Part shown: positions 1 through 5,956 of the stretch, one piece after another
Layout of the letters: every line of letters starts with the position of its first letter
Position numbering within the stretch: position 1 is the stretch's first letter
DNA from: RUG14199 sp964629225
Lineage (GTDB): Bacteria; Bacillota; Clostridia; Oscillospirales; CAG-272
Reading direction: 5' to 3'
Length of the DNA stretch: 14,094 bases
Assembly: GCA_964629225.1 (NCBI GenBank)
Contig: CAZVQC010000031.1
Coordinates: 1 to 14,094, forward strand
The notes under the pieces: model-generated
Databases searched by the model: none
Told to the model about the DNA's origin: nothing
What the model saw: the letters and a program-made list of their open reading frames with translations, nothing else
Position numbers and translations under genes: made by a program

Positions 1-44
1 TATGTCAATCACTTTTCGTCAAAAGGCGATTGCTATAACTAACT

Positions 45-84
45 CTTAGGAGGCGGTTGCTCTATCCTGCTGAGCTACGGAAAC
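45..84 (-). tRNA. tRNA-Arg(CCU), 5' half only, interrupted at the anticodon loop
   Basis: Read on the minus strand, the sequence begins with a 7-base acceptor strand (GTTTCCG), then TA, a D-arm (GCTC...GAGC), and the anticodon strand ACCGC with loop CTCCTAA, giving anticodon CCU at 48-50. After one more matching G (45) the tRNA stops. The next bases pair at only three of five anticodon-stem positions, and there is no T-arm and no CGGAAAC acceptor partner in the 44 bases left. The gene is therefore broken or interrupted here. An integrated element is the simplest reading. A group I intron (known in tRNA-Arg(CCU) genes of some bacteria) or a misassembly at the window edge are alternatives. AGG codons could still be read by a tRNA-Arg(UCU), so loss may be tolerated. 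Confidence 0.75.
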
Positions 85-106
85 ATTAAAGCTGCCCGTT
101 TGGGCA
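85..106 (-). terminator. Weak hairpin after the thioesterase gene, or tRNA leader
   Basis: On the minus strand, TGCCC-AAAC-GGGCA is followed by GC and then TTTAAT. It lies 22 bases after the thioesterase stop codon and directly before the tRNA-Arg start. The 5-bp stem and poor T-run make it a weak terminator at best. It could instead be part of a read-through thioesterase-tRNA transcript that is cut to free the tRNA. Confidence 0.3.
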
Positions 107-128
107 AGTTATTTACTCTATTCGGTTC

Positions 129-515
129 TCACTTATCGAGCTTTGCGTAGGTCTTTTTAAGGAAAGACTCACTTTTGATAATGAATCTCTCATGAGTGCC
201 CTCACCGATGAGACCGGACTCATCGTAGGCTTTCACATCGAACACAAGACGTCTGCCATCCGCTTCGGTCAAAACGGCCTCTGCTCTGACCTTAATACCT
301 ACGGGAGTCGCGGAAAGGTGCTTCATATCCATTAGAGTACCAACGGTAGTGAGCCCCTCGTCAAGAAATGACTGAACTGCGCTGTAAGCTGCTTTTTCCG
401 CAAGAGCGATCATCGAAGGAGTTGAAAATACCTCCAAGGTACCGCTGCCCATTGCAGCTGCCGTATTGTCGGCAGAAACCACGGTTTCTGCGGTGAAACT
501 CGTTCCGATCTCCAT
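129..515 (-). CDS. Hot-dog-fold thioesterase, FlK (fluoroacetyl-CoA thioesterase) type
   Basis: A 128-residue, single-domain, cytoplasmic protein. It resembles the hot-dog thioesterase FlK of Streptomyces cattleya, as I remember that sequence. The spacing of the three FlK catalytic residues (Thr42, Glu50, His76) is kept exactly here as Thr32, Glu40 and His66, within STPSMIALAE and MKHLSATPVG. The C-terminal GTHER motif (106-110) is also shared. Family knowledge says such proteins hydrolyse short acyl-CoA thioesters. Fluoroacetyl-CoA itself is an unlikely natural substrate in this organism, so the true acyl group is unknown. The ATG at 515 is well supported by GGAGGTG placed 6 bases upstream and by a near-consensus promoter. 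The gene is monocistronic apart from the tRNA fragment behind it. Confidence 0.85.
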   Translation of the reverse strand: MEIGTSFTAETVVSADNTAAAMGSGTLEVFSTPSMIALAEKAAYSAVQSFLDEGLTTVGTLMDMKHLSATPVGIKVRAEAVLTEADGRRLVFDVKAYDESGLIGEGTHERFIIKSESFLKKTYAKLDK

Positions 516-537
516 TTCGCACCTCCGAACGAATTAG

Positions 538-566
538 AGTATAGCACAGGTTCCGAGTTTTTGCAA
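538..566 (-). promoter_or_regulatory. Sigma-A promoter of the thioesterase gene
   Basis: Minus-strand -35 TTGCAA (561-566), a 17-base spacer, and -10 TATACT (538-543). It ends 22 bases before the start codon, with the ribosome binding site in between. Confidence 0.8.
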
Positions 567-807
567 GACCTAAATGGAATTTTTTATTATCTTGAGTGTT
601 ATCGGCAGTTGCGCCGCTTTCCGCCGTCATGTTCCTATTCTACTATTTCATCCGATTTCACCCGTTTCGACCAAGGCGCTGAAGTTGATTCCTGCGTAGA
701 TCGTGAAAAAGGGGGTATTACGACCCGATTTCCTTCGCTTTGCTTTGACAATAGCGTATAAGCTGTTCAAAAAATTCCGATTTAATAAAAAATATGACTT
801 TCATTCC
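567..807. other. Gene-free stretch between divergent promoters
   Basis: Together with the two promoters this fills the 354-base gap between the thioesterase and htpG. I see no credible gene: the short open frames lack ribosome binding sites and resemble no family I know. There is no CIRCE-type inverted repeat (TTAGCACTC-N9-GAGTGCTAA) that would mark HrcA control of htpG. A TTGACA at 745-750 has no -10 at a suitable distance. Confidence 0.5.
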
Positions 808-836
808 TTGACTTGAAGGACATTTGGCATTATAAT
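808..836 (+). promoter_or_regulatory. Sigma-A promoter of the htpG operon
   Basis: -35 TTGACT (808-813), a 17-base spacer, and a perfect -10 TATAAT (831-836). It lies 33 bases ahead of the htpG ATG and drives the likely htpG-birA-pgcA transcript. Confidence 0.9.
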
Positions 837-869
837 AATGTGTTGTAATTAAAAGGAGGTAATAATAAC

Positions 870-2750
870 ATGGACGAGATCAAAAGAGAGCACGGAGGCA
901 TTTCTGTCGAGACCGCTCATATTTTTCCTATTATTAAAAAGTGGCTCTATTCGGACAAAGAGATATTCCTTCGTGAAATAGTTTCAAATTCCTGTGATGC
1001 GGTGACGAAGCTTCGCCGTCTCATATCACTGGGTGAAGTATCCGATATTGAAGACAAAGACTTCAAGGTGAAGGTCACGCTTGACAAAGAAGCCGGCACT
1101 ATCACAGTTTGCGACAACGGCATCGGAATGACCCCGGATGAGCTTCGCAAGTACATCTGCCAGATAGCCCTTTCCGGAGCACTTGACTTCATACAGAAAT
1201 ACGAGGGTAACGAGGGCGACACCTCAGGCATCATCGGTCACTTCGGCCTCGGCTTCTATTCATCCTTCATGGTGGCATCCAAGGTAGACGTGGTCACACG
1301 CTCCTACAACGGTGCGCCCACAGTGAAATGGACCTGCGAGGATGCGGGAGAATACGATATAGAAGAAGGTTATGATGGAGACGAGCTCTTCGACTCCCAC
1401 GGATGTGCCGTCATAATGCACGTCAACGACGATGAAAAGGAATTTCTCGACGGGACCCGTCTTCGCGACATTCTTGATAAGTATTGCTCTTTCATGCCGG
1501 TGGAGATCTTTTTCGATGACGGTGATGAACACGAATGCGATTGCGAGGACAAAGAGTGCGAAGAACATGAGCACAAAATCCTTCCGGTCAATGACACCTG
1601 CCCTCTGTGGCTGAAAAACCCGTCGGAATGCACCGACGAGGAGTACAAGGCATTCTACACCAAGGTATTCCACGATTACAGAGAACCCCTTTTCTGGATC
1701 CACATCAAGGCGGATTACCCTCTCAATTTCAAGGGTATCCTCTATTTTCCCAAGATCACGAGTGAATTTGACAGTCTTGAGGGACAGGTCAAACTGTTCT
1801 ACAATCAGGTCTACGTTTCCGATAACATAAAAGAGGTCATTCCCGAATACCTTTTAATGTTGAAGGGAGTCCTCGACTGCCCCGAACTTCCTCTGAACGT
1901 ATCGAGAAGCTATCTTCAGAACAGCGGATACGTCACCAAGATATCTGCCCATATCATCAAAAAGGTAGCGGACAAGCTCAATTCCATGTTCACAACGGAC
2001 AGAGAAAAATACAAAAAGCTCTGGCGTGACATAAAGACCTTTGTGGAATACGGTTGCATGAGAGATCGCAAGTTCTACGACAGAGTGCGGCCATGCCTTC
2101 TCTTTGAGCTTTGCGATGGCAAGTACATGACCCTTGACGAGTATCTTGAGGATGCCAAAGAGACCCACGACAAGAAGATCTACTATGCGGCAGACAAGGT
2201 CAAACAGGCATCTTACATCTCAATGCTTGAAAACGGCGGAACAAAGGTAGTTCTCCTTGACCGCTTCGTGGATACTCAGTTCATCAACGCCGTGGAGATG
2301 AACGAGGCGGGTGTCAAATTCTCAAGAGTCGACTCCGAGATAGCGGACACTTTGAAAGAAGGGGAAGGTGAGGAGATATCCGAGGTCGCAGAAGTATTCA
2401 AGAAGATACTTCCCGAAAAGACCGAGATCAAATTTGAAAATTTCAAGGACAAGGACACCCCCGCTCTTCTCAATATCAGTGAGCAGTCAAGACGCATGGA
2501 GGACATGATGAAAATGTACGCTTCCATGGGTGAGGGGAACGGCTTTGATGCATTCCCCACCGAAGCAACACTTATTATCAACTCCAACAATGCTCTGATC
2601 GCCAAGATCAAAAAGACAGATGACGAGGAGAAGAAACAGCGCATCGCAAAACAGATTTATGATCTGTGCCTCATCAGCCAGCGCGGACTGAACGCCGAGG
2701 AATTGAAGACGTTCCTCAAGGACAGTTGGGATATCCTCTCCCTCATATGA
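870..2750 (+). CDS. htpG: Molecular chaperone HtpG (bacterial Hsp90)
   Basis: An ATP-dependent cytoplasmic chaperone of 626 residues, the usual length for Firmicutes HtpG. The N-terminal GHKL ATPase domain (about 1-210) has FLREIVSN with Glu36 and Asn40, the nucleotide-binding DNGIGM (82-87) and the lid motif GHFGLGFYSS (123-132). The middle domain carries PLNVSRSYLQ, whose Arg346 matches the catalytic middle-domain arginine. The C-terminal dimerisation domain follows to 626. The start has AAAGGAGGT 9 bases upstream. The odd part is the N-M linker, residues 214-236: strongly acidic, with Cys223, Cys225 and Cys230 in a CxCx4C pattern and His221, His233 and His235 around them. The stop codon overlaps the birA start (ATGA). 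No heat-shock operator is visible upstream. Confidence 0.97.
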   Translation: MDEIKREHGGISVETAHIFPIIKKWLYSDKEIFLREIVSNSCDAVTKLRRLISLGEVSDIEDKDFKVKVTLDKEAGTITVCDNGIGMTPDELRKYICQIALSGALDFIQKYEGNEGDTSGIIGHFGLGFYSSFMVASKVDVVTRSYNGAPTVKWTCEDAGEYDIEEGYDGDELFDSHGCAVIMHVNDDEKEFLDGTRLRDILDKYCSFMPVEIFFDDGDEHECDCEDKECEEHEHKILPVNDTCPLWLKNPSECTDEEYKAFYTKVFHDYREPLFWIHIKADYPLNFKGILYFPKITSEFDSLEGQVKLFYNQVYVSDNIKEVIPEYLLMLKGVLDCPELPLNVSRSYLQNSGYVTKISAHIIKKVADKLNSMFTTDREKYKKLWRDIKTFVEYGCMRDRKFYDRVRPCLLFELCDGKYMTLDEYLEDAKETHDKKIYYAADKVKQASYISMLENGGTKVVLLDRFVDTQFINAVEMNEAGVKFSRVDSEIADTLKEGEGEEISEVAEVFKKILPEKTEIKFENFKDKDTPALLNISEQSRRMEDMMKMYASMGEGNGFDAFPTEATLIINSNNALIAKIKKTDDEEKKQRIAKQIYDLCLISQRGLNAEELKTFLKDSWDILSLI

Positions 2751-3496
2751 CGGACAAAAAAAAGCTGTGCGCCCTGCTGAAGGGCGCACAGAACAGAAAA
2801 ATAACAGTTTTCGATGAAACAGACTCCACCAACAGATATCTTCTTGACTCGATACGAACCGGTGAAATGGACGTTGATGACATTGTCATAGCCGAATGCC
2901 AAACCGCCGGCCGCGGAAGGCTCGGAAAGAGTTTTTCCTCCCCCAAAGGCGGAATATACATGAGTATTTGCGTCAATAATACCGAAAACGGACTTACAAC
3001 GGTCACGTGCGGTATCGCTGTTGCAAGGTCACTTGAGGCCATCGGACTTACGCCGAAGATAAAATGGGTGAACGACATTCTTTTAGACGGCAAAAAAGTC
3101 GCCGGCATCCTTGCCCAATCGGTGGGTGACGGCAAACGCGCCGTAGTGGGGATCGGTATCGATCTTTGCTATGATGCTATTCCAAAAGATCTTTTGGATA
3201 TCGCCACTGCGGTTGATGCCTTTCCTCATGCTCCCTTTTCCGCCGAGGATATCATCGCCGGCACAGTCAACTCATTCGAAGAACTGACAAAAGAGGTTTC
3301 AAGTGGAAAAAACATAATAAGCGAGTACGAAAAGCGCCTATGTCACATGGGAGAATACGTCACGGTAATGAACGATATGACTGTGGCTAAGACCGTGGGG
3401 GTCGCGGATGACGGCTCGCTTAAGGTACTGTTACCGGATGGAAGGATCAGGCTCCTTTCATCGGGAGAGATCTCAATAAGACCCAAAAACTATTGA
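2747..3496 (+). CDS. birA: Biotin--[acetyl-CoA-carboxylase] ligase, no N-terminal DNA-binding domain
   Basis: Attaches biotin, via biotinyl-AMP, to the biotin-carrier domain of carboxylases. The 249-residue protein has the catalytic core from about 15 to 200: DETDSTN (23-29), the biotinyl-AMP loop GRGRLG (55-60), KIKWVND (104-110), DGKKVAGIL (114-122) and VGIGIDL (134-140). A small C-terminal SH3-like domain runs from about 202 to 249. There is no helix-turn-helix domain, so this is a group I enzyme that should not repress biotin genes itself. I chose the ATG at 2747 because it overlaps the htpG stop (ATGA) and the protein aligns from there. An upstream in-frame start would lie inside htpG. 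No Shine-Dalgarno is visible, so translation probably depends on coupling to htpG. A perfect hairpin covers codons 7-15. Confidence 0.93.
   Translation: MTDKKKLCALLKGAQNRKITVFDETDSTNRYLLDSIRTGEMDVDDIVIAECQTAGRGRLGKSFSSPKGGIYMSICVNNTENGLTTVTCGIAVARSLEAIGLTPKIKWVNDILLDGKKVAGILAQSVGDGKRAVVGIGIDLCYDAIPKDLLDIATAVDAFPHAPFSAEDIIAGTVNSFEELTKEVSSGKNIISEYEKRLCHMGEYVTVMNDMTVAKTVGVADDGSLKVLLPDGRIRLLSSGEISIRPKNY
2756..2791 (-). terminator. Perfect 11-bp hairpin in the birA start, terminator-like on the minus strand
   Basis: Stem CTGTGCGCCCT (2765-2775) and AGGGCGCACAG (2781-2791), with a 5-base loop GCTGA. On the minus strand, after a single C, it is followed by eight Ts (plus-strand As 2756-2763), the classic form of an intrinsic terminator. 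On the plus strand no T-run follows, so sense transcription should pass, but the birA mRNA would carry a strong stem just after its start codon. No minus-strand gene ends here, so an antisense-terminating or translation-tuning role is inference. Confidence 0.6.
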
Positions 3497-3511
3497 TCCA
3501 ATGGAGATAAT

Positions 3512-5239
3512 ATGGAAAACCGGAAGACACAGTATGAAAAATGGCTGGCAAGCGACAAGGTCAGCGAAAACGAGAAAAACGAGATCAGATCCCTTGATGA
3601 AGCGGCTCTAAAAGAACGCTTTTCGGGCTACATGAGTTTCGGAACTGCGGGACTGAGAGCTAAAATGGGTGTGGGCACGGCACTTATGAACGTCCACACC
3701 GTAGCCCACGCAACAATGGGTCTTGCAAAACTCATCGGAACACTGGGAGATAACGCCAAAAAGCGGGGCGTAGTCATTGCCTACGACAGCAGAAACAATT
3801 CTGCCGCATTTGCAAGACGGGCAGCCGAGGTACTGTCGGCGGAGAGCATCAAAGTCTATCTTTTCGAATCTCTGAGGCCCACCCCTGTTCTCTCATTTGC
3901 AGTAAGAGAGCTTAATTGCATTGCGGGCATCAACATCACCGCATCCCACAATCCCAAGGAGTACAACGGATACAAAGCATATTTTGAGGACGGTGCACAG
4001 CTTTCTCCCGAAAACGCCCGTACCGTTTCCGATGCTATAAAAGAACTCGATATTTTCGATGACGTCCCCACTCCCGATAAAGCAAAAGAGGAATTCATCG
4101 AGACCGTCGGCAAAGACGTCGATGAAAAGTATCTGAGCTGTGTCCTTGCCCAGGCAGTTGACACTGAAGTGATCCCCTCTGCCGCCGACAAACTCAAGAT
4201 CGTCTACACTCCCCTTCATGGCGCAGGTTGCAAAATGGTTCCGGAAGTGCTTAAGAGAGCCGGAGTTACCGAGCTGTTTACAGTTGCCTCTCAAATGGCG
4301 CCGAACGGCGATTTTCCGACCCTTAAATTTCCGAACCCCGAATTTCCCGAAGCATTCACTGAGGGCATTAAGATCGCAACGGACGTGGACAGCGACCTTA
4401 TCATTGCCACAGACCCGGATGCCGACAGAATCGGAGCTATGGCAAAAGACTCAAACGGTGATTTCCGCTGTATAACCGGCAACCAAATGGGCGCACTTCT
4501 CCTTGACTACATCATCACCGCATATGAAAAAAACGGCACGATGCCAAAAGATCCTTACGCTGTCAAAACGATAGTTACCTCGGAAATGGCGGCGGAAATA
4601 TGCCGAACCGGCGGTGTCAAAATGTACAATGTGCTCACGGGCTTCAAGTTCATCGGAGAGGTCATCAAGCGCCACGAAGAGACCGGCCACGGAACATTCC
4701 TTCTCGGCTTTGAGGAAAGCTACGGCTATCTCAAGGGCACCTATGCAAGGGATAAGGACGCAGTAGTTGCCACACTTCTCATTGCGGAGATGGCATCCTA
4801 TTACAAACTCCGCTCAATGACTTTGATCGATGCGTTGGATGCGCTTTTTGTTAAATACGGATACTTCAAAGAGAGCGTTGCCAACATCTACATGGAGGGG
4901 TCGACAGGAAAAGAAAAGATGGCATCCTTGATGGCATCTTTAAGAAAAGATCCTCCGAGATCTCTCGGAGCCACGAAACTCGTTGAGTACCGTGATTACG
5001 ACACCGGGATCGTCACCGACCTTGTTACCGGAGAAAAAAGCGACACGGGACTTCCCTCCTCTAACGTCCTTTACTACGTTACAGAGCATCGTGACGTGAT
5101 AGTGGTCCGTCCTTCCGGAACCGAGCCTAAGATCAAGATCTACGTTCTCAGCAAGGGCGAAACCGAAAAGGAAGCCTTGAACAGTGCGGATGAGTGCTTT
5201 ACCGCCATTAACGGCATCATTAAAAGAATAACCGGATAA
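3512..5239 (+). CDS. pgcA: Alpha-phosphoglucomutase / phosphomannomutase (PgcA-like)
   Basis: Interconverts alpha-glucose-1-phosphate and glucose-6-phosphate, feeding glycolysis or UDP-glucose and envelope sugar synthesis; many family members also act on mannose phosphates. The 575 residues match the four-domain alpha-D-phosphohexomutase family and the length of Bacillus PgcA. The phosphoserine loop TASHNP (143-148) has catalytic Ser145. The metal loop DPDADR (301-306) has Asp301, Asp303 and Asp305. The sugar loop is GFEESYG (399-405), and the phosphate-binding loop RPSGTEPK is at 533-540. The ATG follows GGAG by 5 bases. The gene starts 15 bases after birA, so it is probably the last gene of the htpG operon and ends at the two-way terminator. 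Which sugar phosphate is preferred cannot be read from sequence. Confidence 0.92.
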   Translation: MENRKTQYEKWLASDKVSENEKNEIRSLDEAALKERFSGYMSFGTAGLRAKMGVGTALMNVHTVAHATMGLAKLIGTLGDNAKKRGVVIAYDSRNNSAAFARRAAEVLSAESIKVYLFESLRPTPVLSFAVRELNCIAGINITASHNPKEYNGYKAYFEDGAQLSPENARTVSDAIKELDIFDDVPTPDKAKEEFIETVGKDVDEKYLSCVLAQAVDTEVIPSAADKLKIVYTPLHGAGCKMVPEVLKRAGVTELFTVASQMAPNGDFPTLKFPNPEFPEAFTEGIKIATDVDSDLIIATDPDADRIGAMAKDSNGDFRCITGNQMGALLLDYIITAYEKNGTMPKDPYAVKTIVTSEMAAEICRTGGVKMYNVLTGFKFIGEVIKRHEETGHGTFLLGFEESYGYLKGTYARDKDAVVATLLIAEMASYYKLRSMTLIDALDALFVKYGYFKESVANIYMEGSTGKEKMASLMASLRKDPPRSLGATKLVEYRDYDTGIVTDLVTGEKSDTGLPSSNVLYYVTEHRDVIVVRPSGTEPKIKIYVLSKGETEKEALNSADECFTAINGIIKRITG

Positions 5240-5283
5240 AAAACAGCTCGGCAGACACGGTGCATCTGCCGAGCACTTTTTTT
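5238..5283. terminator. Two-way intrinsic terminator between pgcA and pgmB
   Basis: Perfect 10-bp stem GCTCGGCAGA (5246-5255) and TCTGCCGAGC (5265-5274) around a 9-base loop. Seven Ts follow on the plus strand (5277-5283). Six As precede it (5238-5243), giving a T-run on the minus strand. It ends both converging operons. Confidence 0.93.
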
Positions 5284-5297
5284 GCTGTAGGTCGCTG

Positions 5298-5948
5298 TCA
5301 GTCAACTATCTTGTCAAAGTCAAGCTCTGATGTGCTTTTAAGGGGCATATCCGGGCATTTCGACGTTACGGTGACATTGATACCCACCGAACGCATTCCT
5401 GCGGAATTTATAGCCTCTATGCCCGCCTGAGCATCTTCAATACCGATACAAAACTGTGGCTCAACTCCGAGGGCAGTGGCGCACACCGAAAATATCTCGG
5501 GATCGGGCTTTGACTTAGTTACCTTAGCGGCATCGGCCACATAGTCGAATCTGTCTGCAATTTTCAGATAGGAAAGAACTGCCGGAGCGTTCTTGCTGAC
5601 AGATGCCACCGCCGTCTTGATACCGGCTTCCTTTGCCCTGTCAATGAGATCAAGGACTCCGGGAAGCACATCATCGGGTGTCAGGTGAGAGATCAGCTCC
5701 ACGTAAATGTCATTCTTTTTCTTACAAAATGCCTCTTTCTCGGTCTCACTGTATTTATCAAGAGCGCCGTTGACCTCAAGTATTATCTCAAATGACTTCA
5801 TTCTTGAGACTCCCTTAAGTCTTTCGTTGACATCTCTGTCAAACTTCATTCCGAGCTCGTCTGCAAGAATCTTCCACGCATCATAGTGAAACCTTGCTGT
5901 GTCAACTATGACACCGTCAAGATCGAATATTATCGCTTTTGTTCTCAT
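5298..5948 (-). CDS. pgmB: Beta-phosphoglucomutase (HAD superfamily)
   Basis: Converts beta-glucose-1-phosphate to glucose-6-phosphate in the cytoplasm. The 216 residues contain every key position known from Lactococcus lactis beta-PGM. Asp9 (nucleophile) and Asp11 (acid/base) lie in FDLDG. Also present are Thr17, His21, Arg49 in KGVSR, Ser116 in ASVSKN, Lys147 in SKPDP, and the metal-binding Glu171-Asp172 in GIEDAQAG. Residues about 15-90 form the helical cap. I chose ATG 5948 because AGGAG sits 4 bases upstream and the haloacid dehalogenase motif then starts at the usual place. A GTG at 5960 is in frame but overlaps the upstream stop. The start is 8 bases after the GH65 stop, with the ribosome binding site over that stop codon, so the two are translated together. 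Confidence 0.95.
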   Translation of the reverse strand: MRTKAIIFDLDGVIVDTARFHYDAWKILADELGMKFDRDVNERLKGVSRMKSFEIILEVNGALDKYSETEKEAFCKKKNDIYVELISHLTPDDVLPGVLDLIDRAKEAGIKTAVASVSKNAPAVLSYLKIADRFDYVADAAKVTKSKPDPEIFSVCATALGVEPQFCIGIEDAQAGIEAINSAGMRSVGINVTVTSKCPDMPLKSTSELDFDKIVD

Positions 5949-5956
5949 AATGCTCC

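Noticed and set aside
1..48. C-terminal end of an integrase gene on the plus strand
   Set aside because: Two frames are open to stops at 42 and 48, but 13-15 residues are too few to identify any family.
1..84. A group I intron as the firm explanation for the broken tRNA
   Set aside because: I found no guide sequence able to pair with the CCTCCT exon end in the 44 bases available, so it is kept only as an alternative.
561..761. A 66-codon plus-strand open frame before htpG
   Set aside because: No ribosome binding site, a low-complexity basic product, and its start lies within the divergent thioesterase promoter.
567..869. Possible HrcA/CIRCE or other heat-shock operator upstream of htpG
   Set aside because: No TTAGCACTC-N9-GAGTGCTAA-like repeat is present; only a sigma-A promoter can be supported.
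1260..1703. A 147-codon minus-strand open frame inside htpG
   Set aside because: It is a shadow of the conserved HtpG frame, with no own start signals.
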